This document shows, piece by piece, positions 4,611 through 11,178 of a DNA stretch of 11,178 nucleotides. The first letter of the stretch is position 1; every line of letters starts with the position of its first letter. The notes beneath the pieces were generated by a model that saw nothing but the letters and a program-made list of their open reading frames with translations, did not search any database and was not told the origin of the DNA. This DNA is from Candidatus Nanohalarchaeota archaeon (GTDB taxonomy: Archaea; EX4484-52; JAADEF01). The DNA lies in assembly GCA_013153555.1 (NCBI GenBank), contig JAADEF010000018.1:1-11178 (forward strand). Reading direction: 5' to 3'. Position numbers and translations under genes: made by a program.

Positions 4611-4973
4611 ATGCATAAGTGCTTGAAATGTGGAGCTGTTTATGAAGATGAAGCAGAAGAACTTCTAAAAGGCTGTTCTAAATGTGGAAGCAAATACTTT
4701 CTTTATTTCAAGAATAGAAAAGCATTAGAAAGGTATGAAGAATTAAGTAAGGAAGAAATTAAAGAAATAGAAAAGGATGTGGAAGAGATTATCAAATCTC
4801 AAGATTTTAAGAAGGATAAAACTATTTCTTTTGATATTGAAAGTATTGTTGTGGAAAAGCCGGGGAAATATAGAATAAATATAGAAAAAATATTTAAAGA
4901 AAAGGCAATAGTGGTTAAAGTAGCAGACGGCAAATATTTTATAGATCTTTCTAAGCTTAAAAAAGGACAGTGA
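4611..4973 (+). CDS. Archaeal zinc-ribbon protein (DUF2072/COG3364-like)
   Basis: A 120-residue protein with an N-terminal zinc ribbon (Cys4-x2-Cys7 and Cys22-x2-Cys25, in MHKCLKCGAVY and GCSKCGSKYF), a charged helical middle (about 35-65) and a C-terminal beta-rich part (KPGKYRINIEKIF ... VADGKYFIDLS). This layout matches my memory of the archaeal DUF2072 zinc-ribbon family, whose function is not established. An in-frame ATG exists at 4572, but I chose 4611 because the ribbon starts there, the extra residues look like promoter sequence, and the AT-rich box lies at leaderless distance. It sits divergent from the nob1-like gene and just before the ccdA-like gene, whose possible GTG start overlaps this stop. 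Confidence 0.78.
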   Translation: MHKCLKCGAVYEDEAEELLKGCSKCGSKYFLYFKNRKALERYEELSKEEIKEIEKDVEEIIKSQDFKKDKTISFDIESIVVEKPGKYRINIEKIFKEKAIVVKVADGKYFIDLSKLKKGQ

Positions 4974-4978
4974 TAATT

Positions 4979-6088
4979 ATGGGAGATTTAATAAATATTA
5001 GCTTACTTGCATTGGTAGATTCTATTAATCCATGCACCTTAGCAGTGCAGTCTTTATTATTAGCTTCCATTATAGTGAAATATGACAAAAAAAGAGCAAT
5101 TATTTCGGGATTATTATTTTCTTTAACTGTGTTTTTTGCTTATTTGCTGTATGGTTTGGGTATTTTGAAGGTAGTTTCTTTTTTTAATTCTTCTTTATTA
5201 AGGGCAGGGGTTAATGTTTTACTTATCGTAATGATTGTGGCAGAGATAAATGGCTATTTGGGAGCAAAAGGCTTTAAGGCAATGGAAATGCCGTTGTTTT
5301 TGAGAAGGCATGCAAAAAGATTGCTGAGTAATGCTTCTTCTTACGGTATGGTTATTTTAACTGCTTTTTTGATTTCGATATTTTTACTTCCTTGTTCTTC
5401 TGGTCCTTACTTAACCGCATTAAGTATGATGAAAGAAGGATCTCTTACATCTTTGGGTGTTCTTATATATTATAATTTTATTTTTATATTGCCTATGATT
5501 CTTATTACTTTGCTTGTAGGGTATGGAAGTTCACCTAAATCAATTATGAAGTGGAAAGAAAAGCACATAGGTTTACTACATCTGATTAGTGCTGTTTTGC
5601 TGTTTGCTGTTTTGATTTACTATAATTTTTCTTTTGTTTCTCCTTCCCAAAATGTAGAGGGAAATAAGGCGTTATATGTTATTTCATCTCCTACTTGCCC
5701 GCATTGTATTAATTTAAAAAATGATCTTAAACAGGTAAGCGCGAATATAATTTATGTTTCTCCAACTTCCACCGAAGCTTATAAAATACAACGGCTTGTT
5801 CCAGAATGGAGTGGTGGCGTGCCTTTAATGGTATGCTTAACTTCTGATAAACCTTTGGTGATGATAGGTTATCCGTCTGCAACACAAGAGAAAGATGGTT
5901 ATTTTTTAGGAGAGGAACAAGAAAAAGAGATATGTCGATCTCAGCAAGGAAAAGAAATATATGACGGAAATAAATATTTGTATTGTGTTTTACCTAATGG
6001 CTTCATTATAGGTAATGAATATGCTTTAAACTATTTGTTGGAAGTTTACAGAAATCAAGGCTGTAAAAAGTTGACCGATAGCAACTAA
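4979..6088 (+). CDS. CcdA-type membrane thiol transporter fused to a thioredoxin-like domain
   Basis: A 369-residue membrane protein. Residues about 5-215 form about six membrane segments with the paired cysteines of CcdA/DsbD: Cys19 in DSINPC and Cys139 in FLLPCSSGPYLTA. This family passes reducing equivalents across the membrane. It is followed by a thioredoxin-like domain (about 228-365) with a CPHC active site at 240-243 in SSPTCPHC and a likely cis-proline in GGVP (282); four more cysteines (286, 319, 336, 361) follow. With six helices and an outside N-terminus as in CcdA, the thioredoxin domain would face outside; this is inferred. The start may be GTG 4970, which overlaps the previous stop, or ATG 4979; I prefer 4979 because gtgat lies a suitable distance upstream. 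Confidence 0.8.
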   Translation: MGDLINISLLALVDSINPCTLAVQSLLLASIIVKYDKKRAIISGLLFSLTVFFAYLLYGLGILKVVSFFNSSLLRAGVNVLLIVMIVAEINGYLGAKGFKAMEMPLFLRRHAKRLLSNASSYGMVILTAFLISIFLLPCSSGPYLTALSMMKEGSLTSLGVLIYYNFIFILPMILITLLVGYGSSPKSIMKWKEKHIGLLHLISAVLLFAVLIYYNFSFVSPSQNVEGNKALYVISSPTCPHCINLKNDLKQVSANIIYVSPTSTEAYKIQRLVPEWSGGVPLMVCLTSDKPLVMIGYPSATQEKDGYFLGEEQEKEICRSQQGKEIYDGNKYLYCVLPNGFIIGNEYALNYLLEVYRNQGCKKLTDSN

Positions 6089-6100
6089 TGGGCTCAATCT

Positions 6101-6110
6101 TTTAAATATT
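6101..6110 (+). promoter_or_regulatory. Probable TATA box of herA
   Basis: tttaaatatt in the 53-bp gap after the ccdA-like gene is the best TATA-like sequence. A start about 27 bp from its centre falls near 6130-6135, just at or before the Shine-Dalgarno. herA may therefore have its own promoter. Confidence 0.35.
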
Positions 6111-6130
6111 TGATTTCTTTAAGTTTTGAT

Positions 6131-6137
6131 AGGTGAT
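6131..6137 (+). promoter_or_regulatory. Shine-Dalgarno that decides the herA start
   Basis: aggtgat is an excellent match to the complement of the archaeal 16S rRNA 3' end and lies four bases before TTG 6142. The in-frame GTG at 6133 is inside this ribosome binding site, so it is less likely to be the real start unless the mRNA begins there. Confidence 0.6.
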
Positions 6138-6141
6138 ATCT

Positions 6142-7902
6142 TTGTTAATAGGGGAGATTTTTGGAAAAACCACTCCTAAACATTTTAGTATGAAACTTTT
6201 TCAAGAAGCAAAAAGACATGATTTTGTGGTTGTGAAGGATAATGAAGGAAGGTGGGTTCTTGCTCAAATAGAGCAGTTGGAAAACCTTCCAGAAGGTGAG
6301 ATAATAGCCCATTGTAAGGTAATAGGATATAGAGACAGAGGTATAATTGTTACGCCTCGCACTCCTTTGAAGCCAGCTTCTTTGGTGTATAGAGCGAACA
6401 ATGAAATATTGGAGGAGGTTTTAGGTTTTGATAAAACCGGGCTTTATATGGGGGTACTGGAAAGCAATGAGGAAGTTAAAGTTTATTTGAATATGGAACA
6501 GCTTATTTCTAAACATGTTGCTGTGCTTGCAACAACAGGATCAGGAAAAAGCTATACTGTTGGAGTGTTAGTTGAAGAAATTTTGGATAACGATGTTCCT
6601 GTTGTGGTTATAGATCCTCATGGAGAGTATTCTTCTATGAGATATCCCAATACAAATCCTTTGGATAAAGAGCAGTTTAAATTTTTTGGTGTAGAACCAA
6701 AAGGCTATAAGGTAGTGGAATACAGTCCAGATACTAAAATTAATCCATCGGCGCTGCCTTTAAAATTTGAAGATAAGGATTTAGCTCCTCAGGATATTAT
6801 TCAAATGCTGCCTGCAAAGCCTACCTCTGCGCAAGTCGGTCTTATTTATTCAGCCATAAAAGATTTGAAGGATAAAAAAGGTACATATACTTTAGATGAT
6901 ATTATAGAGGAAATTTCTGCAATGGAGTCTAATGCAAAGTGGAATATTATTAATATGCTAGATGTTATTAAAAGCATGGGCGTGTTTGATAAAAAAGGAA
7001 CTTCTGTGAAAGATTTAGTTAAAAAAGGACAGGCAACAGTTATTAATTTAAGGGGTGTTAATGTAGATATTCAGCAGTTGGTGGTTCAGCGTATTGTTAA
7101 AGATTTATTTGATGCAAGAAAACTAGGAAAAGTACCACCTTTGTTTTTGATTATAGAGGAGGCACATAACTATATTCCTGAGAAAGAAGTTACTTTTAGT
7201 TCAAAAATTATAAGAAATGTGGCAAGTGAAGGCAGAAAATTTGGTTTGGGGTTGTGTATAATATCTCAAAGACCTGCAAGGGTTGATAAAAACATTCTAT
7301 CGCAATGTAACACTCAAATAATTTTGAGAGTTACTAATCCCAATGATTTAAAAGCAGTTACTTATGCAGAAAGTATTGTAGAAAACATGGATAAAGAAAT
7401 TAAGAACTTACCGGTGGGTCATGCACTTATCATAGGAATGGAAGTTCCTCTTTTCATTAGGGTGAGAGTTAGAAAAAGCAGACACGGTGGGGAAACTATT
7501 AAAATTGCAGATAGTTTTGATGAATACTTAAATGTTATGCAGCCCGTTAATTTCTTTAATTTAAAGAACCCACAAGATTATAAGCGCATTTATTATCCTT
7601 TTTATTATATCACTCTTGATAACGGACAATCTTATTTGATTGATGCAATTAAAGGGAAGCAATTGTATTTTGAGAATAATAAAGCATTAGAAACAGAACC
7701 TTTGGATTTAAGTAAAGCTGTGAAATTAGCTTTTGAGTTAAAGGAAAGGGAAGGCAATGTGCTTGATGCCAAAATAAGCGAAGAAATTATTAAAAAAGAT
7801 TTAGGTAAGCGATTAAAGGACATTAAAAAAGTTTATTATGTTTATTATGTAAAAGGTAATGAGTTGGTGGATGGAGTTCTAGGAATTGTGGTTAAAAAAT
7901 GA
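6142..7902 (+). CDS. herA: HerA bipolar DNA helicase/translocase
   Basis: A 586-residue hexameric ATPase of the HerA/FtsK superfamily, which works with the nuclease NurA and with Mre11-Rad50 in resecting DNA double-strand ends in archaea. Residues about 1-85 form the HAS-barrel (LIGEIFGKTTPKHF). The ATPase has Walker A ATTGSGKS (130-137), DPHGEY (158-163), Walker B LFLIIEEAH (334-342, Glu339/Glu340) and the conserved SQRPARVDKNILSQCNTQIILR stretch (about 375-396). About 120 residues follow in a C-terminal part (PVNFFNLKNPQDY to the end), largely beta-strand-like with basic helices. Numbering is from TTG 6142; a GTG at 6133 would add three residues. No nurA, mre11 or rad50 is in the window, whereas many archaea cluster these with herA. 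Confidence 0.93.
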   Translation: MLIGEIFGKTTPKHFSMKLFQEAKRHDFVVVKDNEGRWVLAQIEQLENLPEGEIIAHCKVIGYRDRGIIVTPRTPLKPASLVYRANNEILEEVLGFDKTGLYMGVLESNEEVKVYLNMEQLISKHVAVLATTGSGKSYTVGVLVEEILDNDVPVVVIDPHGEYSSMRYPNTNPLDKEQFKFFGVEPKGYKVVEYSPDTKINPSALPLKFEDKDLAPQDIIQMLPAKPTSAQVGLIYSAIKDLKDKKGTYTLDDIIEEISAMESNAKWNIINMLDVIKSMGVFDKKGTSVKDLVKKGQATVINLRGVNVDIQQLVVQRIVKDLFDARKLGKVPPLFLIIEEAHNYIPEKEVTFSSKIIRNVASEGRKFGLGLCIISQRPARVDKNILSQCNTQIILRVTNPNDLKAVTYAESIVENMDKEIKNLPVGHALIIGMEVPLFIRVRVRKSRHGGETIKIADSFDEYLNVMQPVNFFNLKNPQDYKRIYYPFYYITLDNGQSYLIDAIKGKQLYFENNKALETEPLDLSKAVKLAFELKEREGNVLDAKISEEIIKKDLGKRLKDIKKVYYVYYVKGNELVDGVLGIVVKK

Positions 7903-7925
7903 ACCTTTTAAAAAGTTTGAAGTCT

Positions 7926-7938
7926 AAATATATTTAAA
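7926..7938 (+). promoter_or_regulatory. Probable TATA box of the minD operon
   Basis: aaatatatttaaa lies in the 76-bp gap after herA. A start about 27 bp from its centre would be near 7959, leaving a leader of about 20 nt that contains the ggtggt ribosome binding site (7970-7975) of minD. Confidence 0.45.
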
Positions 7939-7952
7939 CATATCGATATGTT
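7937..7952. promoter_or_regulatory. Perfect 16-bp palindrome, candidate operator
   Basis: AACATATCGATATGTT is identical on both strands. It begins at the end of the TATA-like box and covers the space before the predicted transcription start, the classic position for a repressor dimer to block assembly of the transcription complex. No regulator gene is adjacent. Confidence 0.5.
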
Positions 7953-7978
7953 AATATATTAATTAGCTTGGTGGTTTA

Positions 7979-8731
7979 ATGGCAAACCGCATAATAAGTG
8001 TAGTTTCTGGTAAAGGTGGTGTTGGAAAGACAGTTACTTCTTTGAATGTGGGTTTGGCTCTTCACAATTTTGGAGAGGATGTGGTGGTGGTTGATGCGGA
8101 TATTACTGCCTCTAATTTAGGGCTTCATATTGGTCTATATAACTTCCCCCACAGTCTTCAAGATGTTTTAAATAAAGGATTAGATATAGAAAAAGCTATT
8201 TATATGCACCACACAGGTTTAAGAGTGGTTCCTGCATCAATTAATTTAGATTCCTTGGAAGCAGATATTAAAAAGCTTAAAAGCGTTCTTAGAGAAGTAC
8301 CTGCGGATATTGTTATTGTAGATGCACCACCAGGCATTAATGAGGAGGTATTGAAAGTATTGGATGCTTCTAATGAAGCATTAGTGGTTACTAATCCTGA
8401 AATTCCTACGGTTACAAATGCAATGAAATTAGCTAAAGTTGCGGAATCTATGAAAACACATGTTCAAGGAGTAGTTGTTAATAGGTATAGTGGAGCGCCT
8501 TATGAATTAACTCCTGAAGAAATTGAAATGATGATTGAAAGTTATTTGTTTGGCATAGTGCCAGAGGATTATGTTATTAAGGAAAGTATATACAATAAGA
8601 TACCTGTGGTGGCTTACAAGCCTTACAGCGATGCAGCCTTAGCTTTTAAACAAATTGCTGCAAAACTTATTGGAAAGACCTATCAACCACCTAGATTCCT
8701 TAAACTAAAACGTTTATTGGGATTATTATGA
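7979..8731 (+). CDS. minD: MinD-like ATPase (ParA/MinD family)
   Basis: A 250-residue deviant Walker ATPase that probably dimerises with ATP, binds the membrane and positions other components. It has the deviant Walker A GKGGVGKT (11-18, signature Lys12 and Lys17), the switch I-type VDADITASNLGLH (38-50, Asp39 and Asp41) and Walker B IVIVDAPPG (111-119). The last 14 residues, PPRFLKLKRLLGLL, form an amphipathic basic-hydrophobic helix like the MinD membrane-targeting sequence. Archaea carry several MinD paralogues, some affecting archaella, pili or chemotaxis arrays; which one this is cannot be told. A ggtggt ribosome binding site precedes the ATG. The stop overlaps the next start by four bases (ATGA), so its product is probably made together with the surface protein. 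Confidence 0.88.
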   Translation: MANRIISVVSGKGGVGKTVTSLNVGLALHNFGEDVVVVDADITASNLGLHIGLYNFPHSLQDVLNKGLDIEKAIYMHHTGLRVVPASINLDSLEADIKKLKSVLREVPADIVIVDAPPGINEEVLKVLDASNEALVVTNPEIPTVTNAMKLAKVAESMKTHVQGVVVNRYSGAPYELTPEEIEMMIESYLFGIVPEDYVIKESIYNKIPVVAYKPYSDAALAFKQIAAKLIGKTYQPPRFLKLKRLLGLL

Positions 8732-11133
8732 ATTTGAAGCTTTTGGCTTTCAGCATAGGATTTGTTTTCTTTGCAGGTATGGTTTATGGAGAGGTTATTA
8801 TCGAGGATTATACTAAAGAAGTGTATTTTATTGATGAAACTGAAAAAACTATTGAGGTAACTTTTAAGTGTGTGTCTGATAACCTCAGCGTGGAGAAGGC
8901 ATATGTTCAGCTTTCTGACTTTCAAAGGGAAGAAGCATATTTCAATGGTGTTTCTTTTTTCAAAAGTTTGAGAATATTTAACTTACTTCTTTTGCAGGGA
9001 AATCAAAATGGAAAGCAAATATTGAAGGTTATTTGTGAATATGATAATGGCAGCGAGGAAGTAAAAGAAGTGCCGATTTATGTTTATTATCTTTCCTTGG
9101 ATATAGTTTCTCCAACTTTTATGAATCCTTTGCTGTCTTATATAGGGGATTTTTTTTATAATGTGGAATTAAGAGCATTGATAAATAGCAATCCTATTGA
9201 TCAGGCACATTTACAATCTGTAAAGCTTTATCTTGTGAATGAAAGCACATCAAAAGCAATTGAAAACATTTATTATTATTTGGATGAGAGCAGGGGTGTT
9301 TTGAAAGTTGTGGGTAAAATACCTTATGGACTTGCAGAAGATACTTACGATCTTAAAGCAGAAGTAATCTATGTAAATGGAAGCAATTCTTTTACTTTAA
9401 TAGATACAGAATCTGAATGTGTGATTGTGAAAGCTCCTATTTCTGTGGAAATGTTAGAACCAACTTCTGACATAGAGCTGAAAAGTTCAGAACAAATTTC
9501 TTTAAGATTTAGGGTTTATGAGAAAGGAGAGATTACACGCGAAATAAAAGAAGACAATTTAAGAGTTTATTTAGACGATAGAGAAGTTGCCATAGATTCC
9601 TTTTCTAGAGAAGATGATGTTTATGAAGTAAAAATTACTTTGTTAAAGCCTTTGGATATTGAGGACTATAAAAAAGCTTTATTTTTAGAAATTCATGATT
9701 ATAGGCATTATCCTTCTTTTAAATATAAAATAGCAGATGTGTATTATGTGGTGAAAGTTCAAGGAAGCAGTGTTACTCCTGATGGAAAAGTGTTAGATAC
9801 CACTATTTACTTTTTTGGTGAGAATATTCAAAAATTTGTGAAAAGTACTTCAACAGGACATTACGAGACTTATCTTCCTCCTGGAACTTATACTTTAGAG
9901 ATAAAGATTCCTGATGCTTATGCTAAATATGAAGGTGTGATTATAGAAGAGAATGTAAATGATTTATTAAGGGTGGCGGTTCTTTCTCCAAAAACCAGGT
10001 TTAATGTTGCGAAAGGGCTTTATTTAGAGTTATTGTTGCCTTCTTCTTCAAATTATCTGCGGATTTATTATTCTGACCGCTATATTTATAATGAAAAGAA
10101 TTTAGCGGTGTTTTATTGCGAAGCATGGGATTTTATAAATAACAAGTGTAAAGGAGATCCGGAGGACATTACAAAAGAAGTTAACATAAATATTAGAAGC
10201 AATTATGTAGAGGTTTGGAATAGAAGCGGTGCATTTCTAATTGAAGAAAAGCTGTATGCTGTAATAGAAGCATCTGCTGAAAAACAAAATTATTTTGTGG
10301 GTGATAAAGTAATAATTACAGGGGTTGTTAGAGATATTAAAGGAAATGGTTTGAAAGGTATTGATGTTTATTATGAAGTTGAAGGTTATGATATTGAAGG
10401 AAAGGTAACTAGTGAGGAGAAAGGAACTTTTGAGATTTCTTTTCCTGCACCACTACCTAAAACCAATAAGAAAGTTAGCACTATCAAAGTAAAGCTTTAT
10501 TTAAAAGAGAAAGATATAAGTAGTGAACCAATAACTGTTTCATTTAATGTAGAAAAAAGAGCTAAATTAGTTGTAAATGTTGATGATGTTGTTAAAGTTA
10601 AGCCAGGAGAGAAGAAAATCATACCTATTGAAGTTATGAATGGAGGAGACTTAATCTTGACAAATATAGAATTTAGAGTAGAAGGCATAAAAACAGATTG
10701 GTATACTATTTCACCTGCTTTAATAGAATCTTTAAAGCCAGGAGAATCTAAAAAAGTGAGTTTTGTTGTAAATATTCCGGCAGATTACTGCCAGAATATA
10801 GATCCAGGATTATGTAAGGAGTATTATTTTGTAAATATGCGGGTTAAGTCTGAGGAAATAAGAGAAGATGTGTCTTTTACTTTGAAAATAGATACTTCTC
10901 TCTTTAATAATTCAGCTAGCTCTTTGGAAAAAAGTAAAGCCCATACAGAAAAATCAGGTATTGTATTGAGCAAATATACTGGAAAATTCGTAGAGCAGAT
11001 AAATAACAATGTTAATGTATGGATAATTATTGGATTTTTTATTGCAGCATTTATTCTCATAACTATTAAAAAAAGAAGGAAAACCATGCGAAGACCAATA
11101 AATAGAGCAAATTTTTATAAAAGTTTAAAATAA
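8728..11133 (+). CDS. Large surface protein with signal peptide, Ig-like domains and C-terminal anchor
   Basis: An 801-residue single-pass envelope protein. Residues 1-21 form a signal peptide (MNLKLLAFSIGFVFFAGMVYG). The exterior is beta-rich: a carboxypeptidase-regulatory-like unit (about 345-410, with PPGTYTLEIKIPDA), a macroglobulin/invasin-like unit (about 515-605, YFVGDKVIITGVVRD) and a CARDB/NPCBM-associated-like domain (about 612-722, KPGEKKIIPIEVMNGG). These domain names are by resemblance only. A short serine-rich stretch precedes a membrane helix (about 763-780, WIIIGFFIAAFILITI) and a 20-residue basic cytoplasmic tail (KKRRKTMRRP and on). It overlaps minD by 4 nt. Eight cysteines occur outside the membrane, several in loops that could be disulfide-bonded. 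Specific function unknown; adhesion, S-layer or envelope scaffold are options. Confidence 0.8.
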   Translation: MNLKLLAFSIGFVFFAGMVYGEVIIEDYTKEVYFIDETEKTIEVTFKCVSDNLSVEKAYVQLSDFQREEAYFNGVSFFKSLRIFNLLLLQGNQNGKQILKVICEYDNGSEEVKEVPIYVYYLSLDIVSPTFMNPLLSYIGDFFYNVELRALINSNPIDQAHLQSVKLYLVNESTSKAIENIYYYLDESRGVLKVVGKIPYGLAEDTYDLKAEVIYVNGSNSFTLIDTESECVIVKAPISVEMLEPTSDIELKSSEQISLRFRVYEKGEITREIKEDNLRVYLDDREVAIDSFSREDDVYEVKITLLKPLDIEDYKKALFLEIHDYRHYPSFKYKIADVYYVVKVQGSSVTPDGKVLDTTIYFFGENIQKFVKSTSTGHYETYLPPGTYTLEIKIPDAYAKYEGVIIEENVNDLLRVAVLSPKTRFNVAKGLYLELLLPSSSNYLRIYYSDRYIYNEKNLAVFYCEAWDFINNKCKGDPEDITKEVNINIRSNYVEVWNRSGAFLIEEKLYAVIEASAEKQNYFVGDKVIITGVVRDIKGNGLKGIDVYYEVEGYDIEGKVTSEEKGTFEISFPAPLPKTNKKVSTIKVKLYLKEKDISSEPITVSFNVEKRAKLVVNVDDVVKVKPGEKKIIPIEVMNGGDLILTNIEFRVEGIKTDWYTISPALIESLKPGESKKVSFVVNIPADYCQNIDPGLCKEYYFVNMRVKSEEIREDVSFTLKIDTSLFNNSASSLEKSKAHTEKSGIVLSKYTGKFVEQINNNVNVWIIIGFFIAAFILITIKKRRKTMRRPINRANFYKSLK

Positions 11134-11145
11134 GCTTTCAAGATA

Positions 11146-11155
11146 GGGGAGGGGG
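11146..11155 (+). promoter_or_regulatory. Strong ribosome binding site of the last gene
   Basis: ggggaggggg lies four bases before ATG 11160 and contains the ggagg core of a Shine-Dalgarno. The gene starts 26 nt after the surface-protein stop with no clear TATA box between, so it is probably in the same operon. Confidence 0.6.
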
Positions 11156-11159
11156 TTTT

Positions 11160-11178
11160 ATGAAAAAAGTTTTATTAT
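11160..11178 (+). CDS. Start of a gene cut by the window edge
   Basis: Only six codons are visible (Met-Lys-Lys-Val-Leu-Leu). A basic start followed by hydrophobic residues would suit a signal peptide, consistent with another envelope protein downstream of the surface gene, but too little is present to say more. The start is supported by the strong Shine-Dalgarno four bases upstream. Confidence 0.55.

Noticed and set aside
1..11178. CRISPR array, IS element, phage gene or defence system.
   Set aside because: No spaced direct repeats of CRISPR type, no transposase or integrase motif, and no known defence protein were found. The HerA here has the standard HAS-barrel archaeal repair layout and lacks a SIR2 or DUF4297 neighbour, so it was not called as a defence HerA.

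Overview
This is an AT-rich archaeal chromosome segment. The diagnosis rests on a TATA-binding protein with two saddle repeats, a zinc-ribbon plus HTH protein of the aMBF1 (MBF1) type, an archaeal-type UMP kinase, a HerA helicase, a NOB1-like PIN/zinc-ribbon nuclease and TATA-box promoters about 27 bp before several start codons. First genes of transcription units look leaderless (pyrH, tbp, the zinc-ribbon gene), while downstream genes carry Shine-Dalgarno sequences or overlap the previous stop codon. I cannot place it below domain level; a small-genome AT-rich lineage such as a DPANN group would fit but is not shown. No IS element, phage gene, CRISPR array or tRNA was seen.

Layout. 1-288 (-): start of a secreted protein, running off the left edge. 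343-1265 (+): pyrH and a 90-residue orphan coupled to it. 1252-1728 (-): aMBF1-like gene, convergent and overlapping by 14 nt. 1729-2480: a 752-nt gap between the divergent aMBF1-like and tbp genes, with no convincing ORF but packed with structure: a long GC-rich stem, a consensus kink-turn hairpin, a 9-bp hairpin, four evenly spaced GGGG tracts, two competing 8-bp helices, a nested 60-nt hairpin and a triple direct repeat. 2481-4064 (+): tbp followed immediately by a D-2-hydroxyacid dehydrogenase. 4067-4555 (-): NOB1-like nuclease. 4611-6088 (+): a zinc-ribbon protein and a CcdA-type membrane protein fused to a thioredoxin-like domain. 6142-7902 (+): herA. 7979-11133 (+): a MinD-like ATPase with a C-terminal membrane-targeting helix, overlapping by 4 nt a large surface protein anchored by a C-terminal membrane helix. 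11160 to the right edge (+): start of another gene.

Working together. The centre is information processing: two basal transcription proteins share one regulatory gap, and a ribosome-maturation nuclease and a DNA end-processing helicase lie nearby. The two ends are envelope genes. The most interesting parts are the aMBF1-like leader, where a consensus kink-turn begins about ten bases after the predicted transcription start and suggests L7Ae control, and the minD-surface protein operon, whose promoter carries a perfect 16-bp palindrome.
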